The notes: generated by a model from the letters alone, not told the origin. Positions 42,391 through 52,339 are shown, counted from the stretch's first letter. The stretch is DNA of 64,000 bases from Paenibacillus plantarum (GCF_013141695.1 NZ_WHNY01000057.1:1-64000), one strand, 5' to 3'. Numbers and translations are program-made.

Positions 42391-42996
42391 ATGGGTTGGT
42401 CTGAATTGCATTTGGTACCTAATGAATACAATGATGAAATGAAGAAAATTGATGAATCGCTTCTTCAACTGCTTACTGAGCGTAAATCCATTGCAAAAGG
42501 CAGACGATTTTACCCGCAAAAGGAAGTCCTTCAAGAATGGTCAACGCGATTCGGTATTGAAATTCCACAAATCAACTGGTTGCTTAACAGTCTGAATGAG
42601 CATTACCCTGTCAGGCCGAATGAACCAGGTGATTTGGAGCACGTCGTGCCTATCATGAAGAAAACCGTCGTCGGTGACTTTTCGTATACGTTGACACATG
42701 CCATGCAGCACCAACACAGCAGTATTGTCTACGTTGAAATCAAACTTATTCAACTCGATGGACATTTTGGCAACTTCCGGCCACAACTCCAGCTTGATAT
42801 CATTGGTGCTGAACTCTATCGTGTCATGAGAAATGGCGCAAGCGGCGGCGGAGGGCAAACCCAGATAACCTACCTTGTCACACCGCGTTTACCTGATAAC
42901 TTAGAGGGCTTACATTTTGCCTTAATTCCGTATGCCAGTCCGATGGAGTCTCCGCCTAAAGAAATCATTTTGAATCAAGAAGTTCAATTTGATTAA
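42391..42996 (+). CDS. Hypothetical protein with chorismate-mutase-like helix, 201 aa
   Basis: The N-terminal 60 residues (MKKIDESLLQLLTERKSIA, then RRFYPQKEVLQEWSTRFGIE) have the look of an AroQ chorismate mutase helix: ID..LL.LL.ER. The catalytic Arg/Lys set cannot be verified by eye. The rest, 130 residues, is beta-rich (VVGDFSYTLTHAMQ, IVYVEIKLIQL, YLVTPRLPDNLEGLHFALIPY) and unassigned. ATG at 42391 lies 9 bases after GGAGGT. Possibly a degenerate regulator domain. Confidence 0.65.
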   Translation: MGWSELHLVPNEYNDEMKKIDESLLQLLTERKSIAKGRRFYPQKEVLQEWSTRFGIEIPQINWLLNSLNEHYPVRPNEPGDLEHVVPIMKKTVVGDFSYTLTHAMQHQHSSIVYVEIKLIQLDGHFGNFRPQLQLDIIGAELYRVMRNGASGGGGQTQITYLVTPRLPDNLEGLHFALIPYASPMESPPKEIILNQEVQFD

Positions 42997-43053
42997 AATG
43001 AGGGGAAAAGATCCATGCGGCTAGTACTCCCCCTTGTCCATATCGCTTTGATA

Positions 43054-43086
43054 GCAAAAAAAGCCCATACATTGGGCTTTTTTTGC
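43054..43086. terminator. Bidirectional terminator
   Basis: GCAAAAAAAGCCCA, loop, TGGGCTTTTTTTGC is nearly perfect and has T-runs on both strands. Confidence 0.92.
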
Positions 43087-43119
43087 TTTCATATAAGTAC
43101 ACAAGGAAAAAGGCTTAAG

Positions 43120-43221
43120 CTAGCTCTTTGCTTCTATATTACTGATCGCCACGGTAATTGTAAGTGCTGCAAGATATAAGGCTAGAGGTGTGCGTCTGCG
43201 CTTTGCGAGTTTTTTACTCAA
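43120..43221 (-). CDS. Small hydrophobic protein, 33 aa
   Basis: A TTG start at 43221 lies 7 bases after the strong site AGGAGGG and opens 33 codons to a TAG at 43120. The product begins with a basic stretch (SKKLAKRRRTP) and then has a hydrophobic run of about 17 residues (LALYLAALTITVAI), like a tiny membrane protein. It lies 89 bases downstream of the SLH-RHS giant on the same strand. No homologue is known to me; short length keeps confidence low. Confidence 0.4.
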   Translation of the reverse strand: MSKKLAKRRRTPLALYLAALTITVAISNIEAKS

Positions 43222-43310
43222 GCTTCATCCCTCCTGATTGTAAAGTCTTTATAGGAAAATTTAACCAAACAAGAGGGATATGAATCAGCTTCACTGGAAT
43301 CTTATTATAC

Positions 43311-46300
43311 CTACCAGCGGAGATTACTGCACAATTTCGCCTTAATGGAGGCTTCTGCTTTCAAACCGCTTTTCTTAAACAAATCTTTAATTTTCTTTTG
43401 CATGTCGGCTTCTTTGCCCTTCACCGCCGACTTCTTAGGCTTAAGTAAATCAACGCGGAAAGGTCCCGCTTCCGCCCTCAAAATAGGTCCATCCGTTCGA
43501 CACTTCGTATCTAAATCCTGACCCAATTTGTAACCAGCTTGTAAATTTCCGATCCCAGCCGTAAGTTTGGCCATTGCCTCCAACGAGAGTTCATTCTTAG
43601 CAATATCCTCGAATGGAGACACTTCAAGTCCAAGCCCTACGCCAAACCCCGTGTCCCCACAGGCAGATACGCCTTCCTCCGTGACGCAAACTTTACCGCC
43701 AATCCCGACAACAGCATACACAGATGCTCCTACGCAAAATTGTCCGCAAGGATCCCGGAACAGGATCGGGTTGTTATTGACATAGGCATACATATTCGTT
43801 TGTCCGCTTTCAAGCAGAATGGGATCACGCGCTGTCCAGCGGCCCGATAGGGGATCATAGTCACGGAAACCAAAGCGTACGAGTCCCGTATCCCTATCTT
43901 CCAGACCACCCGCATAACCGATTAACAACTCAAATGCCGCGTCGGAATCCGATTGCAAAACGCCATAGCTGTCATAACGTAGTTCCTTCACGACTACACT
44001 ATTCTCATCCAACACCAGTTGCGGCGTGCCTACAGCGTCAGTCACTACGTAGTAGCGCTTCCCGCCACGTTCCAGCGCGATGAGCAGACCCATCTCATTG
44101 TAGGAATAGAGCGTTGGCTGTCCGCTTGCATCGATGGATGCCGTCATTAATTGCAGGGATTCGGGATTCCCATATACAAATTGTGTCTTACGCCCCATGC
44201 TGTCTTCCTTCGCCACTCTGCGGCCAAGGCCGTCATACGTGTACTTGTACGTGCCATTCGTCATACCGTTCATATACGTAGCGCTCGTCACTGTTGCTTC
44301 CAGCAACTCACCTCGTACACCGTAGCTGAACGCATCCGAGCCCCGTTGCGTGAGAAAGCCGTCTACATCGAAGCTGTAGGCAAGTGCTCCCACACGCTCC
44401 AACACATCGTGCTCTCTGTAAGCACTAACCACTTGTGCAGCGCCATTTACCTGACTTGTGATCCGATTTTTATTGGCATCATAGCTGTACGCTTCCGTAA
44501 CCGTTATGCCTCCCGGCTCTGTCTGAGTCATGCCAATCAGCTGTCCATCCAGATCGTATTCATAATGAGTGAGCTCGCTGCCTTTCGCAGAAATGGCGGT
44601 TATGTCCGTCACGAAACCTCTCTTATCATACGTGTAGCCGGCCTTGTATACCTGACTTCCCTTCAATACATAGGTGACGCTGTCGATTTTGCCATACTTA
44701 TCGTAAGCCACTTGAATGTCCATCTTGCCATCAGCCATCGAGCTGACTGCCTTCAAGGGACCGCCACGACTGAATTGAAACGCGCCAAACTTCGTGAGAT
44801 TGTCTTCGTTATCGTATTGGAACACTGTGTTATACACAACGCCACCGACCGTCATGGCCATATTCGTCATGTTGAAGAAATCATCATAGACATAACTAAA
44901 CGATGCATTCGTTTTACCTGTCAGTACCATCGATTTGATATTCTCGCCTGAATAATCATAGGCAATCTTTTGTTGTCTCGCGCTGTCCGACGGCATCGCA
45001 CTTTCGATCGTTTTGGCCATATCCGACTGACCTACGTAAGTAAACGTTCGCTGTATATCTCCATCGTTGATGCCAATAGGCCGCTTGCTTCCGCTCGCCT
45101 CTAACACATGATCAATGATTCTACCGCTGCTCATCGTTGTATTCAACAGATTACGGCCGTTATCATACTCCGGATTGTACCAAAGCTCTGAACCTTCTGG
45201 GGAGAAGCCATCGAATTGGCCCAGTTTATTGAATTGCTGCTCGTACTTTGAACCGTCAGGCATCGTGATTCCCGTTAAACTGCCAAGATCATCGTATCCT
45301 TTGCGATACACTTTATTGCCTGGCGTTGTGACAGAGACAATCCGACCTGCAGCGTCATATTCGTATGTCTTCACGCTACCGAAGGCGTCGGACTCCTTCT
45401 CAATTAAGTTTTGAGCGTTATACGTGTAACTAACCCACTTCTCACCTTGTTGGACCCGCTCCATCCGACCTACAGCATCGTAGAAGGATTCAATTGGGAA
45501 GAGGTTGGTCCCTGGCCATGCCACCTTCGTAATCCGGTCTTTTTCATCCAAATAGGTTTCCGTTTTCGTGCCTTCTGCTGTTGTTTCCGTAAATTTATGA
45601 TTTGCCCCGTCGTATTGAATTGTGAACACATCACCGTTCAATGTATGCTTGACCGTATACGATACCAACTCATTGTTATTATTGATTACTGCGGATCGTT
45701 CTTCCTTAAGTGTAGTTACTTTACCGTCGGGTGAAGTGTAAGTTAGTTCCGAAACGAATGGCGTATTTTTGCCAAACCTTGAATCCGTCCCGAACTTCTT
45801 ACTGATCTTAGTACCGTCCGCTAGTGTTGCCGTTTCACTCTGCTCATCAATCTTCTCTGTTACTGTTCTGGCCCCGTTCGAATCCGTCAACGTATACAGT
45901 GTTTTCCCATCCGCCACCACGGTCTCATATGTGGTAGTACGATTGCTAGGATCCGTAAAGGTAACACGAGAACCTTTGTTGAGGATCGATTTGTGCAGCG
46001 TTTTGACACCACCCTCTGGATTGGTTGCCTTCACCAACAGCCCGCTGTCATCGTAGTCGTACTCGCTCACACCTTGCACAGGATCCGTATACTCGGTGAG
46101 CAGCCCTCCTTCATATTGCATCCGATAAGTCTCGCCTGCCGGGTTTGTAATGGAACTAAGTTCACCGCTGCTATCCACCTCCAAGATCGTTCGTTGCCCA
46201 CCTGGCGCAACAATCGCTGTTGGCTTCCCTTGCGTATCACGCTCAATGCGTGTCAGATTTCCACTACGATCCGAGATCGACAGGAGGCGTCCGTCATTAT

Positions 46301-49300
46301 CATAGGAGAATGCTTTCAGTTTAGCTCCGGACAAAGCACTTTCATTATGCAGGATCTTGCCAGTTGTTAAATCAAAAACATTAACCGACAAGCCATCCTC
46401 CTCTGGAATTTCGGCTTGCTGGAGCTTAGAGCTGTCAACCCGGTAGATGCTGCTGCCAGTACCCGCCACATACAGATAACTGCCGTTATAATCTATCGCT
46501 GCCAATGAAAGATAAGCTTTCGACGTTGCTCTAGCATGCTCAAGGCTAACTTCCTCTATAAGGCCATCCTTCACCTTATATAGCTTTTCTTGTTCCCAGC
46601 TGTTTTTCAATGCTGTGAACATGATGTTTCCTTCTCCATCAATGTACATCTTCAGCATATAAAATAACGCCTTATTAGCTGCCAAACCGTGATTAATCTC
46701 ATAACTGCCCGTATACGTATTTGGTGATTTCCCCGCTATCTTGGTTATTACGCCATTCGCATTTATTTTCCTTATTCTTGAAGCATACTGCATGTGATTA
46801 AAGTTATCATAAATGCGATCATGAATATAAACAGACCCATCCGGTCCTGTTAGAACCGATGTCGCTTCGCCAATCGTTTTCTTATTGGCCTTTCCGCTAT
46901 CTGCCCCTTCACCGCTGCCCATGAACTGAACGCGGCCATCAGCGCCGATCCGATAGAAGATATTTTGCCGAGAAATAGGGTTGTTCCCTGACACATATAA
47001 GGTTCCATCGGACGCTGCAGCCATGCTGAAAACCGTATACAAATCCGATTCGACGGCTTTAGCCCCATCGATAATATCACTGTTGACAGCATTACCTGTT
47101 CCCGCAAAAACTGACCAATGCGTCTCATCTGATTTCTTGAGGTAGATCTGCTTCTTCGTCGGTGAGTACCGATACACGTTCCCGAGGGAGTCTGTGCTTA
47201 TCTGCAAGTAACTTTCAGATGGAAACTCATCACTCTTTTGAAAGCTTCCATCGTGATTTAGACGTGCAACGATTTGAGGATACCAGCCATTTTTAATGCC
47301 TCCAGTTGCTGTGAAATAGATAGTATTTCCAGGTCCGGGAGTTATAATCTTACCATCGGGACGGTAGACATCTCCAAGACCAGAGAGATCCAGCTTATTC
47401 AAGCTTTTATGAGACACAGTCTTCTTATTTCGGTCTCCTTCGTACATGGTATTCTCTTCGAAACTCAGCATATGATGGGCATCCAAACTCCACCCAGCGA
47501 TTCCCACCTGCTCAAATGGATTGTTTGGACTTTCCAAGGAGCCGTACCAGACGCGTGAAATGGGTATTGTTGTAGTCTCTCTCACCCCTCCGATTACGAC
47601 TCCTGAGCCGCTAAGCCGTCCAAAGCTCATCTGGAAATCACTCGAAGCTGCATAGTATTGAAGATTGTAATTATTAGATACGGTAATCTTATAAGGATGA
47701 GAGCCGATCAGCTTCCGCGCGTAAGCATCTATGCCATCCCACTGGAACGTATGGGTGACATTAGGAGCTGGATTGAAGGTTTTCCTATACGATTTACCTC
47801 CGATTTCGACTGTGACCGTCATGGAACGCAGCGAACTAGGAACGGATTCTCCGCTAACTGGTATCGTAAGCTTCGACCTGCTCTTGTACCCTGGAGTTCT
47901 TGTACTGCTATAATTTAAGTTCATTCCTGTACCTTCAATCGGAATCGCTTGCCCTAAGCTTTGATTCTGGCAGCCAATGATGGATCCCGCTTGTTCACAC
48001 GGGTCTAACTCCTCATCCTCACTGTTCGGATCTTTGTCAACAGGAGGCTCTGCATCAGGAGGTGGACCATATGGCCAATTACAATCCCAAGGGGTGAAAT
48101 GTTCAATTGGCACGCGCCAGAAGCTTTGACCAGCTGTGTACATACCAGCTAACTGTTGTCTTTCCTTGTCCGTAAAGCCAAGGGATGCTAGCTTATCTGC
48201 GCCGTCAATTGCGCCATCCCCATCCGAATCGATGGTGGCAATTCCATCGTCAACACTTAGGATGCGGATGACCTTTCCGTTGTCCGACGCAACCCAACGT
48301 CCAACTTCGCGGTCGTAATAACCCATGGGTACAGCCTCACCAACTGGGAATTTCAGGTAATTTTCCACATAATAAAATAAGGGTTGATTAAAACGAACAT
48401 CAGTCGCTCCCGCTTGCACAGCTTCATCAGCAGACAGTTCAACGGCATGGGTGTAGCCGACAAAATCAGGAAGATCGCCTGGCATGGCGTTCATCCCATT
48501 CTCTCCGACAGTGTATTCCGTCGCACGAAGGTGGATTTCAGCCAGCGGCACACTCGATCCATCCAGCAACGTCATCGTTGCCGACGTCCCCTCTGGAAAA
48601 ATTACCGTAGGCTGCCTAGTACCATCTGCATCAGTTACTTGGGAACCTTGGGCCGCTTGAACATGCCCAGCCGTATTCAAATCAACTACAGTTACCTTGG
48701 TGTCGTATAGATTCAGCACCACATCCGGCAGTGTCTCGTATCTCCCGGCAATTACGGTTACTTTACGCTGAACAGGCATGTATCCCTCTTTGGTTAATTG
48801 AATCGTCAGGACGCCGCCACCGTTTACCGCTAGATCAAACATCCCGTCGGCACGACTCCTCGTTACGCCCAACTCATTATGGTCGAGAATGCTAATAAGA
48901 ACGCCTGCCAATGGCTCGCCTACTGTATCCTGCACTTGGCCACGAACAACAGATATGAGACTAGCTTCTATAGCCCCTTCAGCTACCCCCGTCTGCACCG
49001 GCTCACTTCCCGCATACAGAAACTCAACTGTGGAATGGAAGGTTGGCAGCGCGGTCGTCGGTATTTGCGTAGCTACCTCAACAGGATCCGGCGTACCACC
49101 CGATTCCTTCGGCGTAAGCGTGATCGGGATGGATCGGTCCGAGCGTTGGTCGGCTGAATCCATCGCTGTCACGGTGAATCTATATGCCGTGCCGTTCGTC
49201 AAGCCTGTAACGGAAGCTTCCGTCACTTTGCCCAATTGGGGGCCGTTCATCCAGGATACACCGTTGTCTGAGGAATAATGTACCTCATAACCCGCAAGGT

Positions 49301-51065
49301 TAGCCTCACTGTTCGCCAACCATTGTAACGTAACCAGCGTATTGCCAGCTTTACCTGTTAGTCCTGAAGGTGCAGCAGGTTTTCCTACTGGAGGAGCTTG
49401 CGGTAGCGCACTTACCTGGGCAGACTTCACTGACTCGTTGCCGGATGTATCCACCGCTGTGATCGCGAATAGATACGTCACCCCGTTCGTGAGTCCACTC
49501 ACAGAATACGTTGTCACGCTTCCGCCAGCTACGTTGGCACTTGTGCTCCAAGTAGCGCCATTGTCGGTCGACGCATACACCTTATACCCCATCAGATCGC
49601 TCTCGGTGTTCGCTGCCCAGCTTAAACTCACCACGCTATCGCCAGCTGTACTGGTCAAAGCGACAGGAGCATTCGGCGGAGTCGTATCGCGGTTCCCATT
49701 GTTATTACCCGAACCTGATCCTCCGCCACCCCCACTGCCTCCTCCTGCGCTAACAGGCCGTGCGCCATCAATTGAAACATGACCTATCGTTAACGATTGT
49801 CCTGCACCTAATGATGTAAACGTCTGGAGGGCGTCATATTTATGACAGCTGCAGTCTGTTAACTGAGATTGCTCCGTATCCAGCAGCGACAAACCTGGAA
49901 ACGTAGAAGGGCTCGCACCATAAATAGCCGCAGTTCCTCCACCTTCTGCGGCGGTTCGCGACAGGCTCGCATCCTCAACAAGCGTCAACCGATACGTCTT
50001 ATTTGGCAGCACATTTGCGCGGAACGTACCGTCCAAACCCGTGACTGCATAGAACGTTGGGTTCGTCGTAAACGATAGGAAAGCGCCAACTGCCGGCTTG
50101 CCGTCCACACCCAGGACGGTTCCTTCAATTTGCGCGGATGGCTGAGCGGTAAGTGCTAGATCCGTTCGTCCCTTCTCATACACGATAGACTGATAACCTG
50201 CATATCCTTCTTTCACGACATGTACATCGTAATCTCCATAAGGAATCGAAGCCGCCCAAGCACCTTGATCATTCGTACGTCCCCAAGCCTTGTACATCCG
50301 CTTCCCTTTCTCGTGAATGAACACATCCGCACCTTGCAATAGCGTTCCATCCGTTTGACTGACCTTAATCGTAAGCGGTGCAGCTGTAACCTCACCACCT
50401 ACGCTCGCAAGCTTCTTAGCTCGATGAAGAATAACAGCCACTTCCGCCCTCGTGATGTTTCGCTGCCCCTGGAAGGTGTTATCCTCGTAACCCTGCATGA
50501 CGCCTGCTTCAACCAATGCAGCAACGGCTGTCTGAGCCCACACGGGAATCAAGCTCTTGTCACGTAAGGTCAACGATCCGGTCGCTGGTTGTTGCACCAC
50601 TCGATTCAGCATCACCGCTGACTCTTGGCGGCTTACATCAGCTTCCGGTCTGAATTGGCCAGCTTCATCGCCTTGGACAATGCCAAGACGTGCTGCCTGG
50701 CGAACCTCCTCCGCAAACCACTCGTGCTCGACGTCTTGGAATGTCGGAGCTTGCGTATCTTGCAGCTTCACGGAAGTTGCTTGCACGAAGCGAAGCAGCA
50801 TCACGGCGATTTCCGCCCGTGTCACAGTGCGTTCAGCTCGAAATGTGCCATCCTCGTAACCTTGGATAACACCAAGCTTTGTCATCTCGGCAATCGATTC
50901 CTTCGCCCACTCCGGCAAACGTTCCTCCGGCTTCTGTATATTTAAGCCGACATCACTAGCCCCGACTTGCTCAACCCCGTAAGGAAGAAATACCTGAACG
51001 AATAAGGACAGAATGAACAGCAAGGAACACAGCCTTTTCGTCAATACTTTATTCATCAAAAACAT
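43311..51065 (-). CDS. SLH-anchored RHS/YD-repeat giant surface protein, 2584 aa
   Basis: A very large surface protein. Signal peptide at about 1-36; three SLH domains at about 45-215 (GYEDGTFRAERTVTRAEIAV, GDEAGQFRPEADVSRQES, GYEDNTFQGQRNITRAEVAV); carboxypeptidase-regulatory-like repeats around 225-400 and 715-795; a Gly/Ser-rich linker; two fibronectin-III domains (about 465-655); beta-propeller-like repeats around 1290-1560; then YD/RHS repeats from about 1600 to 2430 (YDYDDSGLLVKATNPEGG, YEYDLDGQLIGMT). The RHS core ends at VNNNPILFRDPCG. A 130-residue variable tip follows (see findings). It may be a contact-dependent polymorphic toxin or a wall-anchored adhesin. Confidence 0.93.
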   Translation of the reverse strand: MFLMNKVLTKRLCSLLFILSLFVQVFLPYGVEQVGASDVGLNIQKPEERLPEWAKESIAEMTKLGVIQGYEDGTFRAERTVTRAEIAVMLLRFVQATSVKLQDTQAPTFQDVEHEWFAEEVRQAARLGIVQGDEAGQFRPEADVSRQESAVMLNRVVQQPATGSLTLRDKSLIPVWAQTAVAALVEAGVMQGYEDNTFQGQRNITRAEVAVILHRAKKLASVGGEVTAAPLTIKVSQTDGTLLQGADVFIHEKGKRMYKAWGRTNDQGAWAASIPYGDYDVHVVKEGYAGYQSIVYEKGRTDLALTAQPSAQIEGTVLGVDGKPAVGAFLSFTTNPTFYAVTGLDGTFRANVLPNKTYRLTLVEDASLSRTAAEGGGTAAIYGASPSTFPGLSLLDTEQSQLTDCSCHKYDALQTFTSLGAGQSLTIGHVSIDGARPVSAGGGSGGGGGSGSGNNNGNRDTTPPNAPVALTSTAGDSVVSLSWAANTESDLMGYKVYASTDNGATWSTSANVAGGSVTTYSVSGLTNGVTYLFAITAVDTSGNESVKSAQVSALPQAPPVGKPAAPSGLTGKAGNTLVTLQWLANSEANLAGYEVHYSSDNGVSWMNGPQLGKVTEASVTGLTNGTAYRFTVTAMDSADQRSDRSIPITLTPKESGGTPDPVEVATQIPTTALPTFHSTVEFLYAGSEPVQTGVAEGAIEASLISVVRGQVQDTVGEPLAGVLISILDHNELGVTRSRADGMFDLAVNGGGVLTIQLTKEGYMPVQRKVTVIAGRYETLPDVVLNLYDTKVTVVDLNTAGHVQAAQGSQVTDADGTRQPTVIFPEGTSATMTLLDGSSVPLAEIHLRATEYTVGENGMNAMPGDLPDFVGYTHAVELSADEAVQAGATDVRFNQPLFYYVENYLKFPVGEAVPMGYYDREVGRWVASDNGKVIRILSVDDGIATIDSDGDGAIDGADKLASLGFTDKERQQLAGMYTAGQSFWRVPIEHFTPWDCNWPYGPPPDAEPPVDKDPNSEDEELDPCEQAGSIIGCQNQSLGQAIPIEGTGMNLNYSSTRTPGYKSRSKLTIPVSGESVPSSLRSMTVTVEIGGKSYRKTFNPAPNVTHTFQWDGIDAYARKLIGSHPYKITVSNNYNLQYYAASSDFQMSFGRLSGSGVVIGGVRETTTIPISRVWYGSLESPNNPFEQVGIAGWSLDAHHMLSFEENTMYEGDRNKKTVSHKSLNKLDLSGLGDVYRPDGKIITPGPGNTIYFTATGGIKNGWYPQIVARLNHDGSFQKSDEFPSESYLQISTDSLGNVYRYSPTKKQIYLKKSDETHWSVFAGTGNAVNSDIIDGAKAVESDLYTVFSMAAASDGTLYVSGNNPISRQNIFYRIGADGRVQFMGSGEGADSGKANKKTIGEATSVLTGPDGSVYIHDRIYDNFNHMQYASRIRKINANGVITKIAGKSPNTYTGSYEINHGLAANKALFYMLKMYIDGEGNIMFTALKNSWEQEKLYKVKDGLIEEVSLEHARATSKAYLSLAAIDYNGSYLYVAGTGSSIYRVDSSKLQQAEIPEEDGLSVNVFDLTTGKILHNESALSGAKLKAFSYDNDGRLLSISDRSGNLTRIERDTQGKPTAIVAPGGQRTILEVDSSGELSSITNPAGETYRMQYEGGLLTEYTDPVQGVSEYDYDDSGLLVKATNPEGGVKTLHKSILNKGSRVTFTDPSNRTTTYETVVADGKTLYTLTDSNGARTVTEKIDEQSETATLADGTKISKKFGTDSRFGKNTPFVSELTYTSPDGKVTTLKEERSAVINNNNELVSYTVKHTLNGDVFTIQYDGANHKFTETTAEGTKTETYLDEKDRITKVAWPGTNLFPIESFYDAVGRMERVQQGEKWVSYTYNAQNLIEKESDAFGSVKTYEYDAAGRIVSVTTPGNKVYRKGYDDLGSLTGITMPDGSKYEQQFNKLGQFDGFSPEGSELWYNPEYDNGRNLLNTTMSSGRIIDHVLEASGSKRPIGINDGDIQRTFTYVGQSDMAKTIESAMPSDSARQQKIAYDYSGENIKSMVLTGKTNASFSYVYDDFFNMTNMAMTVGGVVYNTVFQYDNEDNLTKFGAFQFSRGGPLKAVSSMADGKMDIQVAYDKYGKIDSVTYVLKGSQVYKAGYTYDKRGFVTDITAISAKGSELTHYEYDLDGQLIGMTQTEPGGITVTEAYSYDANKNRITSQVNGAAQVVSAYREHDVLERVGALAYSFDVDGFLTQRGSDAFSYGVRGELLEATVTSATYMNGMTNGTYKYTYDGLGRRVAKEDSMGRKTQFVYGNPESLQLMTASIDASGQPTLYSYNEMGLLIALERGGKRYYVVTDAVGTPQLVLDENSVVVKELRYDSYGVLQSDSDAAFELLIGYAGGLEDRDTGLVRFGFRDYDPLSGRWTARDPILLESGQTNMYAYVNNNPILFRDPCGQFCVGASVYAVVGIGGKVCVTEEGVSACGDTGFGVGLGLEVSPFEDIAKNELSLEAMAKLTAGIGNLQAGYKLGQDLDTKCRTDGPILRAEAGPFRVDLLKPKKSAVKGKEADMQKKIKDLFKKSGLKAEASIKAKLCSNLRW

Positions 51066-51097
51066 TTGAACACCACCTCACTAGCGTCATTCTAGGC

Positions 51098-51463
51098 CTA
51101 TCTCATATAACGTATCGCATTAATAAACAATAGTATGGCTCCAACCACAACGAAAGTGCCACCCAGAGACGTTGCGATGATGAATCCTGGGTTTTCCGTA
51201 TAGAGTAATCCGGCGAGTCCGGCCATCATGAGCGGAATACCGCTCATATGCAGCCAATAATGCGTCTTGCCTAACAAGGAATTTCCTGCAGTGGGAAACA
51301 GATGATACAGGATACCACCAAGCGCCATGGACACCCATCCCAATAAATTAATGTGCGCATGAACCGGGGATAACGTGTACACTTTGGATATGGACATAGC
51401 CATTCCCATGATCACACCGATAACGAAATATAATGTAGACCAGACTATCATTCTCCTTGCCAT
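51098..51463 (-). CDS. Mini heme-copper oxidase-like membrane protein, 121 aa
   Basis: A four-helix membrane protein. The second helix reads SPVHAHINLLGWVSMALGG, with H-x-H as in the haem-ligand helix of subunit I of cbb3/NorB oxidases; later YHLFP and HYWLHMSGIP add further His. It is far too short for an oxidase (about 450-550 residues). Stand-alone versions are known in Bacillus genomes without a firm role. The start at 51463 is 6 bases after AAGGGTGG; ATG at 51469 is too near it. It follows the SDR by 38 bases. Confidence 0.75.
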   Translation of the reverse strand: MARRMIVWSTLYFVIGVIMGMAMSISKVYTLSPVHAHINLLGWVSMALGGILYHLFPTAGNSLLGKTHYWLHMSGIPLMMAGLAGLLYTENPGFIIATSLGGTFVVVGAILLFINAIRYMR

Positions 51464-51501
51464 ATTCATCCACCCTTTTTGGTTGTTATCTCTTCACCGA
51501 C

Positions 51502-52254
51502 CTACCCCATTTTGATGCCACCGTTCACACTCGTACAGGTACCTGTAAGAAATCGACTTTCCTCACTAGCTAAGAAAGCGATCACACCTGCCACATCATC
51601 AGGAACGGCCACTCGCTGGAGCGGCGTCATGGCTGCAAGCTGCTGCTTAACCACTTCAGGCGTAACACTTGACGCATCCGTTTGGACGAGTCCAGGCGAG
51701 ACCACATTGGCCGTTACTCCATAGGGAGCATTCTCTAAGGCTACGTATTTGGCAAATGCATTCAATGCTGATTTAGCAGTACCATGTGCCCCCATGTAAG
51801 GCAGCGGCCCATCCGCTGCATCACTGGAAATATAGATAATTCTTCCATATTTTCTAGCTATCATTTGAGGTAAAATCGCTTGTGTCAACGTAAAGTTCGC
51901 ATTCATCTCATCATTGAGCTTCTGGGCAAATTCCTCCCATTGCATCTCGATCAGCGGCTTCATCACGAAGGACATATGTGCATTACTAACCAAAATATCA
52001 ATGTCTCCTAGGGTAGACTGAATGTGAGTCACAACGTTATTAACCTGTTCAGCATTACGCACGTCAGCCCTAGCCAACACGGCTTCTCCACCAGCTTTGC
52101 GAATACGGTCTACGATTGCCTGGGCAGCATCCTCCTGCTGAATATAATTAACGGCAACCTTAGCACCTTGCTTAGCTAGCATAAGGGCTGCAGCCGCTCC
52201 GATTCCTCGTGCCCCTCCGGATACAAAAGCTACTTTTCCAACTAAACTTGTCAT
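51502..52254 (-). CDS. SDR-family protein lacking the catalytic Tyr, 250 aa
   Basis: An SDR by its cofactor motif (SGGARGIGAAAALMLAKQGA) and fold, resembling FabG. However the expected NNAG motif is SNAH and the YxxxK position reads HGTAK in YMGAHGTAKSALNAF, so the catalytic tyrosine is His. The rest (ANVVSPGLVQTDA, DDVAGVIAFLASEESRFLTG) is typical. The start has AGGAGG. It could be a binding or regulatory protein, or an SDR using His. Confidence 0.87.
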   Translation of the reverse strand: MTSLVGKVAFVSGGARGIGAAAALMLAKQGAKVAVNYIQQEDAAQAIVDRIRKAGGEAVLARADVRNAEQVNNVVTHIQSTLGDIDILVSNAHMSFVMKPLIEMQWEEFAQKLNDEMNANFTLTQAILPQMIARKYGRIIYISSDAADGPLPYMGAHGTAKSALNAFAKYVALENAPYGVTANVVSPGLVQTDASSVTPEVVKQQLAAMTPLQRVAVPDDVAGVIAFLASEESRFLTGTCTSVNGGIKMG

Positions 52255-52339
52255 TGAATTTTCCTCCTATTATTAAATGTGCTGTTCTTCCTAGATCAAT
52301 GCGACGACTGCCACACGGTGGCTGTCAAACCCGGATCGT

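Noticed and set aside
44151..44951. 266-codon plus-strand ORF
   Set aside because: It lies opposite the RHS repeats of the minus-strand giant, whose protein is clearly real; antisense frames open by chance there.
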